From assembly GCA_035610835.1 (NCBI GenBank), contig CM069446.1:69177062-69241061 (forward strand): a DNA stretch of 64,000 nt, written 5' to 3'. Position 1 is the first letter of the stretch, and every line of letters starts with the position of its first letter. The DNA is from Ophiura sarsii. Lineage: Eukaryota > Echinodermata > Ophiuroidea > Amphilepidida > Ophiuridae. The position numbers and the translations under genes are program-made. Under the pieces are notes generated by a model. It was not told where the DNA came from and ran no database searches. It saw only the letters and a program-made list of their open reading frames with translations. Positions 22,249-33,570 of the stretch are shown piece after piece.

Positions 22249-22504
22249 CCCTTAATACCGTGAAAGGGGTACATAAAATATAAATCCAAAAAACTAAAAG
22301 CGGATTATCGTATCTCCTTGCAAACGATCTAATCTGAATTAAATGCCAACTAAATGTTAGAATTAAATCTAAATTTCATTAAATTATCTGCAAAATAAAT
22401 TTACGCTCTGCTCCGCTGAACTTAACAATAACATCCTGTATTGCCCTAAAATGCATTCATTTTGTACGGTATATTTTTGGATTTGGGCCTGGAAACAATC
22501 AATT

Positions 22505-22510
22505 CTTTAT

Positions 22511-22552
<42 letters not shown>

Positions 22553-22880
22553 CAGTATTTATATAGCGCCTTTTCCAAATGGCTCAAATCGCTGTGATTT
22601 TGCTGCTGTTGAATCATCAGAATCAGGTCGCATCAACTAGGGTGCTGCCAATTTCTAGCGCAAACCTATCCGCACTTAGATTGTAACATCCACCATTTTT
22701 CAATGCAGCTCCCCAAATAGCTTTGGGTCAAGAAGTTTTTGATAACCGAAACAACTGATCACGATTTTGAAAGCAGGAGGAAACCGGAGATCCCGGAGAA
22801 AACCTGCGAGAGCGTGCATGGATCGTGATTCACCAAATGCACATAATAAAAGCCTGCGGTTGTGAACAGAATTGACCCGG
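22505..22880 (-). repeat. SINE/LINE-type 3' tail with (ATT)n
   Basis: On the minus strand AGCGATTTGAGCCATTTGGA, then AAAGGCGCTATATAAAT, leads into (ATT)n. This is the kind of tail seen on L2-like LINEs and the SINEs that use them. Upstream sequence to about 22880 (including CTCCGGGATCTCCGGTTTCC) probably belongs to the same element. A similar tail is at 35645-35723. Confidence 0.6.
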
Positions 22881-22899
22881 GTTTCATTGGTGCAAGGCG

Positions 22900-23207
22900 A
22901 GAGAATAAGGAAGAAAAAAAGAGTTGACTTGCCCTTTCCGACCGACCTGAATTTTCGGAAATCTAGGGTCGCTATTATTATTTATTTTATTTTTTAATAT
23001 TGAACCAAAAAAATGGAAAAAAAATGAAAGAAGCACATAACAATAAAGAAAGATGAAAACATGTTTTTGAGTAGTATCTGCTTGTTTAAAAATCAAAAAA
23101 AACAAAACAAAAACAAAACAAAAAAACAAAACAAAAAAAATCCGACCGTCCGACCCTGACTTAGACCCTGAAAGGGCAAGTCAACTTTTTTGTTTTGTTG
23201 GCCTAAT
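22900..23207. mobile_element. GGCCTAA-end element copy
   Basis: Left GAGTTGACTTGCCCTTTCCG and right AAAGGGCAAGTCAACTTTTT are inverted, ending TGTTGGCCTAAT. The interior is A/T-rich with AAAACA runs. Non-coding. Confidence 0.78.
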
Positions 23208-24408
23208 CGCTGCGCCAATACAACACGAGTTGAGTGAAATCAGTTGATTTGTTTAAAAATCATTTTATTCAGCCTAGGTAGCCCAACTAATGCCAAATGA
23301 AAACCATTTGGCCAATTTTAACTTAAACCCCGTCAAAAAGAGGCGAATTTGGCATGTCGAAATTGAGATCACCCCATATAATCTCAAGCAGGTGGCTGGA
23401 CAAATAATTGCTTTAAATATGGTATCATTGGAAAGATGAACACATCAGCTTTCCATGTAACGCAATATGAATATATCATGAAACATCCAAAAATAGACAA
23501 TTGGAAACATACTATTATATAGTTCAGTCCGTTCCAAATTGGTGAGCCTGTTTACAGCAGCGAATGAATTCAGAAGAGCGTGCGCTCGCAAAACTCTTGC
23601 ATTGCGCAGTACTATATATATCGTATGTACTAGTCCAGAGCGTTCGCGTGGATTACCTTCGCGCGCGGATAGATAAAAAAAAACATATTTTTCGCCAATT
23701 TGGAACTGATCAAACTATAAACATACTTAAGATGTTGCGGTTTATGCAAGGTTTCGACTTCTGCAATTGGTTTTTCAACATGCAGGATAGTGTGAGAGGT
23801 ATTATATGCAGGCTTCCCGTTAGCGCGCGTTATTGCGTCCAGACGAGATTTTTGAAAATTCTGACGCCTTTTCAAACTCTAGGCATGTGTATTTTGCGTC
23901 CAGTTGGACGCGGAAGTTCCCGAAACTCAAAAATAAAAGTTGAACAAAATAATAAGCTTATTAGAAGAAAACAAATTGTCCGCTAATTCACCATTAATTA
24001 GTGCAAATTTATAGTGGAGATTCAATGGAAATGGGTTAATTTAGTCAAATCTATGCATTTTCTTACACTTATACTCGGGAAATTTTTGCCACAGATTTTC
24101 ATTTCCGGGTTTATCGGCCGGCGAAACAAGTCGGATGACATCAGACACAATTTCGACAATAAATGGCGCCCTATTTCGGACATTAACGAGAAGCCTGGGT
24201 ATGTGTATGCCATATTAATAGATGGAAACATCCCTAGTCCATATCAGCCCCCTGTAAAAGTTGCCTAAAATTGTACTTTGTTTTGTCTTTTGACACAAAG
24301 CTTTCTTAATATTCAGATAATCTTCTTCACATGCACTCTCACAAATTGAAGAGAAGACAGTTCTTCATAATTTCAACATCGGAGCTTAAAACGTGTAACC
24401 ATGACAAC
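23208..24408. other. No supported gene
   Basis: Holds a plus-strand open frame of 140 codons (23564-23986) without recognisable domain, codon bias or splice context. The phrase GGCTTCCCGTTAGCGCGCG with nearby GCGTCCA recurs in altered form near 62890-62940, so repeat origin is likely. No gene is annotated. Confidence 0.4.
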
Positions 24409-24712
24409 CAGGGTTGTAGCTACGCCAGGCGGGCCCGCCTGGTACCCCCCTGGTACCCCGCCTGGCACTCTTAATTTTTTTTTAATTTTTTTTACTATTT
24501 GTTGATAAAATCATTAAACTGCCTCATAAAACAAGAAATGATGTGGCAGGAACCCTCAAAAGGCATTAAAAAAGCCTAAAAAAAACATCCTGGCCCCTGA
24601 ACCGCGAGAGTTATGTAACCAAATAGCAAAATATTGAGCCCGTCCGGTCGCTTCGCTCCCTCCGTTCGCCATTTTGCCACCTGGCACAAAAGTTGGCCTA
24701 GCTACAACCCTG
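24409..24712. mobile_element. hAT-like MITE with 8-bp duplication
   Basis: Ends CAGGGTTGTAGCTACGCCAG and GGCCTAGCTACAACCCTG are inverted. The flanks ATGACAAC (24401-24408) and ATGACAAT (24713-24720) agree at 7 of 8 bases, the duplication length of hAT elements. Non-coding, 304 bp. Confidence 0.85.
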
Positions 24713-25171
24713 ATGACAATACACCGCAGTGTACTTGGTTTTTACGAAGTGGACATTTTAATCAACTTTGATTGAAGAATGTTTGAAAAACAGACTTTTT
24801 ATGAATTCATTTAAAACCAAATTTGGCAACATTTTTATTTGGGAATTACTGTCAAAGTGGAATTTGTTGTGCATTATTTTCGCACTTTTCAAATTTTTAA
24901 CAATTTAATCGTTTTCATTTTCATGATTTTGAGCTTCCTTACATAGACCTTCATACAAAATGAATATATTCGAGCATTTTTTTTGCGCTTGCTGATTTTA
25001 GCGCAAAATAAATGTAGGGCAAAAATAAATGTAGGGGGAAAATAAATGTTGCGCGAAATAAATGTAGCGCGAAAATAAATGTAACACGAAAATTTCCACT
25101 TTACAGTATGACACAAAAAGTTTGATGGAATTTTATTGATACACTCTGTATTGTATTTGAAGAGCTTTGTT

Positions 25172-25271
25172 NNNNNNNNNNNNNNNNNNNNNNNNNNNNN
25201 NNNNNNNNNNNNNNNNNNNNNNNNNNNNNNNNNNNNNNNNNNNNNNNNNNNNNNNNNNNNNNNNNNNNNNN
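25172..25271. other. Assembly gap of exactly 100 N
   Basis: A run of 100 unspecified bases, the conventional size for a gap of unknown length. Anything spanning it, including open frames drawn through it, is unreliable. Just left of it, bases 24840-25110 carry tandem AATAAATGTAGCGCGAAA-like units between CTGTCAAAGTGGAA and TTCCACTTTACAG inverted ends. Confidence 0.98.
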
Positions 25272-25834
25272 TCGAATTTTTCCTCATTTCCCATAGAACC
25301 ATGTAGTATTTTTTGGAAAAAAAACCATTTTTGAAACGGATATAGCTCAAAAACTAAGCCCGTTACCCCATTTTTTATTTTAGATTCGTGGTCAGCACCG
25401 TTGAGAATACCTAATATCAAATTTTCAAGACAATTTCTACGTGAACTCTATGTGTCATGAAACCCCTTAACACGAGCTGCAGTTAGGATTAGCACGTCCG
25501 TGTGGATGCACTTAACACGATCTCTGTCGTAAACCTTCGCCAATGATGTAATGATGCCACAAACGCATCCGGTGCTGCTCATCCCTATCAGATCGTCTGC
25601 CTTGAAAAATACCGCTGTTGCTATCAGCATAGGCATTAAATCTTGTATACCACCATCCGAAAAGAGGCGAAAAATTAGTAACAAAAAGAGAAATTTCGAT
25701 CTTGAATTCATGTTTACAAGCGAGCGATAAATAAACGTAGCTGAAATAATCGAATATAAAAGGAACCGACAATTTGGAAATAACAGAATAAATCGTATTG
25801 TAAACTGGAACCAATGCTTAGCACCAGGCTGCCG

Positions 25835-25851
25835 CAGTGGCGTAACCAGCG

Positions 25852-25890
<39 letters not shown>

Positions 25891-26338
25891 CGCTTGCCCC
25901 AAATGAAATCAAGTAAAGCTGTAAATGAAATTTACAAAAATATTACACACCAAATCCCCCCCCCCCAATAATGACGTCGTGTCGGTTGAGATGGCACTGT
26001 CGGTTCATTTGACGAAGGAATCATGGAATTATGATGGTCAAAAGTACACATATGAAAAAAAGTTCGCGCGCTACCCGCGCATATGTCTTCCCAAACGAAA
26101 TATTCTTTGGTACAAGCTTGTTTAGAGCCAAAATGTAGCTCAATCGTGCAAAAATAGCTATAAAGTCGAAATTGTTCGCGCTCTACGCGCGCATCTCTTC
26201 ACTCAAACAAACATGTCGGTTCATTTACATTCCTCGCCCCCCCCCCCCCCAATGCCACTGGGGCACATCCCCCCTCAGCAGACACCTCCCTGTCCGCGAA
26301 AGCGCGGATGGTGCCGAAAAAGTCTAGTTACGCCACTG
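25835..26338. mobile_element. hAT MITE with perfect 8-bp duplication
   Basis: Ends CAGTGGCGTAACCAG and CTAGTTACGCCACTG are inverted repeats. GGCTGCCG lies immediately outside on both sides (25827-25834 and 26339-26346). The 8-bp duplication and CAG...CTG ends fit hAT. It contains a run of about 39 G (25852-25890) just inside the left end and C runs near the right end. Confidence 0.92.
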
Positions 26339-26346
26339 GGCTGCCG

Positions 26347-27767
26347 AAAACGGGATTCGAAATAATCAGAACTCCGATATTTACCGATAATTTACTCCTA
26401 AGCCCCCTGCGATGGTCGTGTTAACTTTGTCGGAAAACTTCAGAGTAACGTTGTATTTAGTACCGTGTGGACAACTGTCCGGAGTAGAGGGATTAATTGT
26501 GGAATTTTAATTGCTGTAGGGTCTAAATTTACGCCGATAATTTATGCCCGTCTGAACATGCCTTAAGAATGATAAATGTGAACCCAGAAATTTATGGGGA
26601 TCATCCTTGATGGAATTAACCTCATTATCGCCCAATTGAAAAATAATTGGGGTGGGTTTACCACTGACAATAGAAAGGGATTTACACTTCACAGGCTTGA
26701 GCTTAATATAATTTACGGAAGTTCATTATAAAATTATATGGTTTTATCATTGAGATTACAAGAAATGCCAGGCAAATGCTTTGAAAGAGTGTTTTGGCAT
26801 AGCGGAATATTGTAAGGCATCCTTAAACGGGACTCTGTAAATTAGGCCTTTGCCTCAATAATGTCTTGTATGCCTTTTTAAATCAGTGTCCTTGTTAAAG
26901 TTTTCATTGTATTTTGTAGTAGATAACCACCAGACTAGTCAAGCAAGAGTCGAGTATAGGAAACAATTTCTAAGAGACACTTAGAATCCTTTTAGTAAGA
27001 ACTCTTAAGTTTTGTATAAAGCAAGACCTGTGGCATCGCTCCCCAAGAGAGATTGTTAAACCTGATACTTGCTAAATAGATGGCCTACCAGGCTACCCGG
27101 GAGCCTACCTTCTTCACCAAATAAGTAATTGTATTGAAAATATCCGAAGATTAATATTTAAATGGTTATCTAGTATCACTTTAAGGATATATACTGTCTT
27201 AGCTCATAACAAACCAAAATGAGCATCAATTGCGAAAAATATTATTGTTTTCCACACTGAACATGGCAGTCGGTTTTCAAGAAAAGGAAAGAAAAATCCA
27301 ATCTATAAATGTGTAACTGAATTTAAAGATTCAATTATGGAGAGACTGGTTAATTTCACTGTTATCAGCAAAGTTATTGAGAAAGCACACTTTCACAGTA
27401 TGGATTGTTATTATTTTGGTTCAATAATTTCAATGCAAAAAAGGTTTCGCGCAAAATCAAAAGTTAAAAATGCGTTCAATCAAATGAAGGATGGTTGATT
27501 GAGCGCGCCGTTCAAATGGGGTTAAGAGATTGTTGTAGAGTCGCACACAATACCGCTTGCATGTAAACATACGTAGAACAATTACAGACTGCGCCAATGT
27601 CCAACTTGTTTAGATTCAAAAAGTCGCCGCGCGCTGTTCAATTTTCGTTAGAATCCTCACCATGACCGCTTCCCTTTAATAGTTTAAAAGTTAGTGTTCG
27701 ATAAATTTCATAAAAAAGGGGTTGAAGGGTGATTTGTTGAGACCAGCACCAAGAGCCAATGAAATTT
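26347..27767. other. No gene or classified repeat seen
   Basis: Mostly AT-rich, with a moderately GC-rich start. Short open frames only, none with recognisable motifs or good splice contexts. Possibly old intergenic or intronic sequence. Confidence 0.4.
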
Positions 27768-28148
27768 CGATAGGGTTCCTTTTAGAACCAAAAAAGGTTC
27801 TAAAAGGGTTCTTTAGGCAAGAAAAAATGGTTCCTCAAGCTTCAAGAACCTTTTGGGAAAAAATTATGGAGAACCCTCAATGGTTCTTGGTAAAACGGTA
27901 AAAAATGTTTTTAGCCAAGAAGAAATGATTTTTAACAGTTGAAAAGGATTAAATTTGTTTACATTTCTCTTGAATTTGCATATTACATAAAAACAAAAAA
28001 GTAAATATACCTTTAGGTCTTATTTAAAATTTGAAAGTTCTTTCTTCAAAGAACCATTCTAAGGTTCTTTTTAGAACCTTTTAGGCCAAAAGGTGCTCCC
28101 CGCGGGACAAAAAAGGGTTCTTAAACGAACCATTTTTTCTAAGAGTGT
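27768..28148. repeat. AAGAACC/GGTTCTT-rich repeat
   Basis: More than a dozen GGTTCTT or AAGAACC words in both orientations, ending GGTTCTTAAACGAACC then TCTAAGAGTGTA. Non-coding foldable element; the left boundary is approximate. Confidence 0.65.
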
Positions 28149-28366
28149 ATACACTGTAAACGCTGTTTTTAAAATGTTTTAAAATAACAAAAGTTAACCG
28201 GTGCATCGCTCAACGTTGTTTAACATTTAAAACAAGTTGCTCAACATTTTATTGCCTCGTTTAAAATTTTGAGCAATTTTGTTGTTTAAAATGTTCAACA
28301 AAGTTGAGCGATTCACAAGTTAACTTGGGTTGTTTAAAATGTTTAAGCAGCGTTTAAATGTATGTA
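28149..28366. repeat. TTTAAAATGTT-rich inverted repeat
   Basis: ACACTGTAAACGCTG on the left and CAGCGTTTAAATGTAT on the right are imperfect inverted ends. GTTTAAAATGTT and AACATTTAAAAC recur inside, and GTTAAC occurs near both sides. Confidence 0.55.
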
Positions 28367-28441
28367 TGGTGGATTCAACAGTCTATAAAGTAATCCCCCC
28401 CCCCCCCCACCCCGAATTTCACTAAAATAAAACCAAGTGTT

Positions 28442-28504
28442 CACGGGCTTGCCCACCTGGGCCCCGTGATTTCCCCGTGTTAAACCCAGCTGGGCAAGCC
28501 CGTG
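28442..28504. repeat. GC-rich hairpin
   Basis: CACGGGCTTGCCCACCTGGG and CCCAGCTGGGCAAGCCCGTG pair with two mismatches around a 23-base loop. Related GGGC-rich phrases continue to about 28690. Confidence 0.8.
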
Positions 28505-29026
28505 AATATTTCCCCCAGCTCTGGGACCTATAGCTGGGCCTCGCGGACAAAACCGTGATGGCCAAGCTGGGTGTAATTCGTAGGTTAAAGTGAGCAAATC
28601 ACGGGCGTTACAAATGAGCCCACCACAACCAAGCTGGCCCCAGCTATGGGCCCGCGATGAATTGTTGGCTGGCCCCATGATGCTTTGTTTTAAAGATAGC
28701 AGGTGCTATCTCAACGTTATTTTATCATTTTACATTACTATAGTATATGTTTCAACTTTAACGGTCGTTTTCTCAAAATGCGATTTTTGAAGATACACCC
28801 TTTTGCCAGATCAGGACCGTGGGGCCATCATGTATTTGGGCATCTTTTGGCCGCTCTTTTATAATCATTTCGTTGGCCGCTTATTTTAGAACGAAAATAT
28901 TTCGGGTAATAATAATTTGGAGATAATTCACCACGTTGTATTGAATGGCCCGAAATTCTTCTGTGTCCGTCCATATAATTTATATAAAACTTAAAAATTC
29001 ACATGGCAGCAGCTACTAATGTAGTA

Positions 29027-29873
29027 AGGGACCTTTCATTATTTATGGTGGAGGGGGGGTTGGGTAAAATATAGGGGGGTGGTCATGTAACTTTCATATG
29101 TTGAAATAGGGGGGGTTATGTAACTTTTTATTCTTAAACAGGGGGGGTTGTGTCACTTTTTTAAACTATACAGATGGTGGTGATTGGGGTGATTTTAGAG
29201 GCTATTTTGGAGTGTAAATGCCAATTTTTTGTGCGCTTCGCGCACATTTTCTTACGACCTTTCAACTTCAAAACATGTATGCTACTTATGATGAGACTAC
29301 TTTCGTACAGCAAATCTTTTTTGTGCACGCCCTGCTCGGACGATCTGTTGGAAAAACACCTATATAATCATCAATGGTTGAAAACATTTGAGCCATGAGG
29401 TGTATAAAAGCCTAGGCCTATGTTCCAAAATCCAATTTGATTAAAAACGGTAATTTCTTGCATGCTTTTCACCTCGTCTCACTCTCAGCTCTGCACCAAA
29501 GCTCACAAGAATATTTCATACGTTTTTTGTCTGGATGTTCTAACTTTTTTCGGGTTACAAAGACTCACAAAACACCCAAAATGTATGACAAATGTTCCGC
29601 CTCGCTACGCTCGCAATGTAGTTAGTCATTAAATTATTGGCCGTTCAGAGGGCACAACCAACGAATCCATGGGCAAAAGAAAAATACATCCCCTAAGTAT
29701 GTGACAAGTTGATTTTGAGGGGGGGGGGGGGGGTTGTGTAAAAATATTTTGGTTAGTAGGGGGGGGGGTCATGTAATTTTCAGTTTCAGCTGTAGGGGGG
29801 GTTAGGTAATTTTGACATACGAGTCTCGAATTTGTCCCAACCCCCCCTCCACCATAAATAATGAACGGTCCCT
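29027..29873. mobile_element. Inverted-repeat element with AGGGACC ends
   Basis: Left AGGGACCTTTCATTATTTAT, then GGTGGAGGGGGGG, mirrors right CCCCCCCTCCACCAT, then AAATAATGAACGGTCCCT. The interior repeats GGGGGGTTATGTAACTTT-like phrases inward from each end. No transposase frame is visible. Confidence 0.85.
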
Positions 29874-30233
29874 AATCTGAATCACAGGACTTCTCTCTTT
29901 TAAACTCAACATTTCACAACTGCAGTCACTAAATATAAATTGAATGAAACTTGGCCTACTGGCACTTGCAAATTAATTTCCCGGTTTGCGGCTTTCGTGA
30001 TGCAGAAAACCCACCGTGAAGCGTCGGACCGTTGATGCACGCAACTTATAAATCTCCGCGTTATTTTTGGCAGTGACTGCGTACGCGTTGGACCATGGTT
30101 TGAAACCAAAATATAAGTAGAGCGTCCTTGGCTTGAAATACGCAGAATTAAAGAATGACACTTTCCGAATACTCACGAGCATTTACGGAAAATACCGACA
30201 TACACTGCAAATTGAAAAGAACACCTAGGCCTA

Positions 30234-30431
30234 TACTCTATTTGGCTTCCTCTGGACAGTGACGTAACTTAACAGGCGCAGCATTTACGCACGTGTATGT
30301 ATCTTCCGTCTTCCAACCCTCGTGTGTATACGCCAGCGCCTTGAGAAAGCGCGCGCGTTATGTTCTGCAATTACTAGAATGTTCTAGAATACGCAGTTAC
30401 GTCACTGTCTCGTGATGGCCAAATAGACTAT
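30234..30431. mobile_element. MITE, short relative of 8124-8559
   Basis: Left end CTCTATTTGGCTTCCTCTGG, then ACAGTGACGTAACT; right end (inverted) AGTCTATTTGGCCATCACGA, then GACAGTGACGTAACT. Both end types match the element next to the 8.6-kb exon. Non-coding. Confidence 0.8.
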
Positions 30432-30439
30432 AGGACGTG

Positions 30440-30775
30440 TTCATCAATGTAACACCTTTTTAACACCTGATGTTCAAAAAATCCAAAAGGTTTATTTTGC
30501 AATATTTATCGGTCATTTCGGTTTAAAGAGTTGCCTCCACCCTCAAACAGCAATAAAAAGTCAAAATTGTGTAAGTTTGAATAGAATATTTTTCCAATAC
30601 AAAAATTCAATTTTGAACACGTGTCAGGTGTTCAAAAGGTGTTACATTTTTTGTTAGTGTCCGGAGTGTTCAAAACCTCTGATTTGAACACCTGACACGT
30701 GTCCAGTGTTCAAAACCATCTGATTTGAACACCTGACACTATATAACGCCAGTGTTCTTAAACATTTGCAGTGTA
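30440..30775. repeat. GTGTTCAAA / TTTGAACAC repeat cluster
   Basis: AGTGTTCAAAACC with CTGATTTGAACACCTGACAC occurs twice in tandem (about 30666-30740), with further CAGGTGTTCAAAAGGTGTTA copies to the left. Non-coding, probably a MITE relic. Confidence 0.65.
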
Positions 30776-30846
30776 CTTCCAAATTTGTCCCATGACGGTT
30801 TCAAAATGGCTGCGGCATACTGGATCTCCTTTTTAAGTCTATGGTG

Positions 30847-31227
30847 TTAAAGTCATATTATGTGATCTTTTCCAGAGAGCGCCCTCTATTCATGATTTTT
30901 TTTAGAAAGTAGATTTTCTTGCAGATTTACATTTCCGATCATAAATCATACATACATTCCAAGTTACAGAGCGATACGATTCCTAATTACCTCAAAATCA
31001 TGGTTTTAGAGTGAATTTAGAGTGAAAAATATAAACTGTCGGAATTCCGACAGTTTATTTTCACTCCAAAACCATGATTTTGAAGTAATTAAGAATCGTA
31101 TCGCCCTGTAACTTGGAATGTATGCATGATTTATGATCAGAAATGTAAATCTGCAAGAAAATCTGCTTTCTATTTTTTTTTCGATGTTGAGGGCGTTCCC
31201 TGGAAAGATCACATAATATACCTTTAA
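30847..31227. mobile_element. Near-perfect foldback element, TTAA target
   Basis: Almost the whole 381 bp is one palindrome centred on ACTGTCGGAATTCCGACAGT (about 31046), with ends TTAAAG...ATTATGTGATC and GATCACATAATATACCTTTAA. A second copy at 41396-41777 has the same structure. It lies about 90 bases downstream of the TRIM stop codon, so it may be part of that gene's 3' UTR. The ATTAAA at its right end (minus strand) could serve as a poly(A) signal. Confidence 0.9.
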
Positions 31228-31313
31228 TGCACTTTTGAAAGAGAATTACATACATACAAATCGGCGCAATTTAGATGCAGCGTACATACATTTTTTGGAC
31301 CCCCCCCCCCCCT

Positions 31314-33383
31314 TTAATCCAACAGGAAGACTTTGACAGTGTTATTGTTATCAGCCACGGCAAGTTTTTCGCCGTCCACGCTGATGTCAATCCCCCAAGG
31401 TTCATTCACTTGTTTCGTGAAGACGCCCTGATACTCCCCCGTCACGGAGTAGCGGTAGATGGCGGGGCACGGGGACTTCTTACAAGCGACATACACCTCC
31501 TCTTCGTCGTGAATATTCTTGGTGCAACACAAACCCGTCGGAAACCACCTGCTGTTTGAGTCTTCTGGTTTAGCGAATGTGTGCAGATGACTTCCCTCGG
31601 CGTCGTATACGTGCACGGTGTAATCCCACTGGTAGTGGTCACTGACCACGATGTTCTGGTCTGACGTGACTGCAAGAAAGTAGGGCGCTATCTTGATCTT
31701 GATACCGGACGTCTGTGCCCCGTCGTCCGGATTGTGAACGCTGACATATTGTGATAGATTGCCGACGAATAATTGATCACCGCCACCACGGGCGCCACCA
31801 CCACGGGCGCCACCACCACCACCACCACCGATGGCCAATCCATACAGCTGAGATCCCTTGTTGTAAGACCACTTTCCATCGGAGAGCATCGTCCCGAAAC
31901 GGTGTGTGATGTTGCCCTGTGCGTCGAACACCTTCACATACGGGTTTGTATCCGTCACAAAGTACTGTCCGTCTCTGCCAATAGCCAATCCCCACGGTTG
32001 GGAATAGCCTTTGTGATCTCCCTCTCCAACACCCAGGACACCTGTCGTTGTGTCGATGCTCAGCTTTACCTTCCCGGAGGGTACAAACACATTCACGGGC
32101 TTGTTCCGTGAGTGATCCGTGACAGCAATGTCGCCTGTCGTGGAGATAAACGCAGGACATCTAGCAGTGGTCAACTTTCCTTGACCAAGACTTATCACCA
32201 GAGCAGACCCTCCGTTGTAGGATATCATGGCGCCAAAGTTGCTCTTGACGGACACAATTGACTCATCTACGGTAGGCTCGAATTCCAATTTGGAAATCGA
32301 TTTCCGAATGGCGGTTGGTTTGACATCACACAACTGCGTCATGGTATTTGACAACGAGGAATACATCGTGGCGACATCGTGTTGCGAGCCATTTTGCGTG
32401 ACTTTATTCGTCATGTCCAGCGCTGTCCGCGTTCTGATCCGTACGAGTTCCAGGTTTTCTTTGTGGCATTCAATCTCTTTTCTACGCTCTGCTTCGAGTT
32501 GTTGCAATTCTTCTTTCAGATGCTGACCCGACTCTTGTAATGACGTCAGGACAGTCTTAACCACCCTTTGAGTGGTATCCTCAATGAGATACATAGCTCT
32601 TTTTACGGAAGTATCCAGATCTCTCATGCATTTCTCGTCTTCTTCAATAGCACGTTCGACTTGCTTTGAAAGAGGTTGGCATTTTCCAGCAAGCTCTAGA
32701 AGACTTGCAGATCGTTCTTCAGCTGCGCTGCTAAGATTCACTTGTTTGTGTTCAGGCCGTGGGTGATCCACCACGGTGCAATCACGACACATTGGTTTAT
32801 CACAAGTCTCGCAATAGAACCGAAGAAACTCTCCTTTGTGTTTAGGACACAACTCTTGTTCCGGAAGGTTATGGATAGCGAGTGTACCAGAGCGAAGCTC
32901 GTCAAAGGTAAGCAGTTGGTGTTTCTTCAGAACTCTAACAGATTTATGCACTTTGACGCACTTGTCGCAAAGAAAATCATTGCACTCGATGCATCGTGCC
33001 ACCGCCGACCCCTTGCTCTTGCTGCTGGTTCCATCGGTGCAAGATGTGCACGGAATCTTTGCGTCCTTTGCGTGGAGCTTGCGTTGGATAGACTTGCGTT
33101 CTTTGAGTTTGGTCACAAAGAAATTAGTCTTCAGATTGCTGACACCGCCGCTGGGAAGTGGAAAATCCTCGCGACAAGAAGGGCAAGAAACCACGTTGGT
33201 ATTATCTGGTTGTTTTCGTGCGGCGCTATCGGCCCAAGCTGACAGACACTTCTGGCAGAATGTGTGCAGACACGGAAGCGCCTTCGGCTTGTCTATGATG
33301 GTTAAGCAAATGCCACATTGCACTAATTCTTCGTCGGATTCATATCCTTCGAAGTCAGCTGATGACTTTGAGTGAGCCATCAT
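31314..33383 (-). CDS. TRIM-type RING/B-box/coiled-coil/NHL protein, intronless
   Basis: One uninterrupted frame of 689 codons. Residues 23-70 form a C3HC4 RING (C23, C26, C38, H40, C43, C46, C67, C70), predicted E3 ubiquitin ligase activity. B-box 1 covers about 112-155 (CTSC...CIEC...CDKC...H). B-box 2 covers about 179-212 (CPKH...CETC...CRDC...H...H). A long Glu/Lys/Leu-rich coiled coil follows at about 219-330. NHL-type beta-propeller blades run from about 390 to the end, with repeats such as PWGLAIGRDGQYFVTDT and PWGIDISVDGEKLAVAD. The order matches TRIM2/3/32/45/56/71-like proteins; I cannot name the orthologue. The second ATG (Met2, 33380) has the better context (A at -3, G at +4). The absence of introns suggests a retrocopy origin or one member of an expanded family. 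Residues 519-535 are a Gly/Arg insert in the propeller. A MITE lies 188 bases upstream and a foldback element lies 87 bases downstream. Confidence 0.95.
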   Translation of the reverse strand: MMAHSKSSADFEGYESDEELVQCGICLTIIDKPKALPCLHTFCQKCLSAWADSAARKQPDNTNVVSCPSCREDFPLPSGGVSNLKTNFFVTKLKERKSIQRKLHAKDAKIPCTSCTDGTSSKSKGSAVARCIECNDFLCDKCVKVHKSVRVLKKHQLLTFDELRSGTLAIHNLPEQELCPKHKGEFLRFYCETCDKPMCRDCTVVDHPRPEHKQVNLSSAAEERSASLLELAGKCQPLSKQVERAIEEDEKCMRDLDTSVKRAMYLIEDTTQRVVKTVLTSLQESGQHLKEELQQLEAERRKEIECHKENLELVRIRTRTALDMTNKVTQNGSQHDVATMYSSLSNTMTQLCDVKPTAIRKSISKLEFEPTVDESIVSVKSNFGAMISYNGGSALVISLGQGKLTTARCPAFISTTGDIAVTDHSRNKPVNVFVPSGKVKLSIDTTTGVLGVGEGDHKGYSQPWGLAIGRDGQYFVTDTNPYVKVFDAQGNITHRFGTMLSDGKWSYNKGSQLYGLAIGGGGGGGARGGGARGGGDQLFVGNLSQYVSVHNPDDGAQTSGIKIKIAPYFLAVTSDQNIVVSDHYQWDYTVHVYDAEGSHLHTFAKPEDSNSRWFPTGLCCTKNIHDEEEVYVACKKSPCPAIYRYSVTGEYQGVFTKQVNEPWGIDISVDGEKLAVADNNNTVKVFLLD
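31779..31832 (-). repeat. In-frame CCACCACGGGCG microsatellite in the TRIM gene
   Basis: Repeated CCACCACGGGCG and CCACCA units, read on the minus strand as GGTGGTGGC and GCCCGTGGTGGT. They encode seven Gly followed by ARGGGARGGG. The repeat keeps frame, so its length changes add or remove whole residues in one propeller blade. Confidence 0.9.
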
Positions 33384-33570
33384 GTTGATTGTTGCAAGTT
33401 GGCGGCGATGTTATGTCTGATGCAGGACGTATTCCAGACGCATATTATTATTGGGCGCGTGAAAATGCTTGGTACGCAAACCATGCAAACGCGCATGCAA
33501 ACGCGTGTCTTTATCGCGTGCGTGCGTCACTGTTAAGTGCAATACGCTACGCTGGAGCAAACATAATATA

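Noticed and set aside
23564..23986. 140-codon plus-strand ORF
   Set aside because: No recognisable domain, no splice context, and part of the sequence recurs near 62900, so repeat origin is likelier.
24889..25420. Minus-strand ORFs crossing the N run
   Set aside because: They run through 100 unspecified bases, so continuity is meaningless.
25448..25912. Poly-Pro protein frames starting in a G run
   Set aside because: The proline tract is the homopolymer inside a hAT MITE; only the downstream 87-codon frame is kept, as a weak finding.
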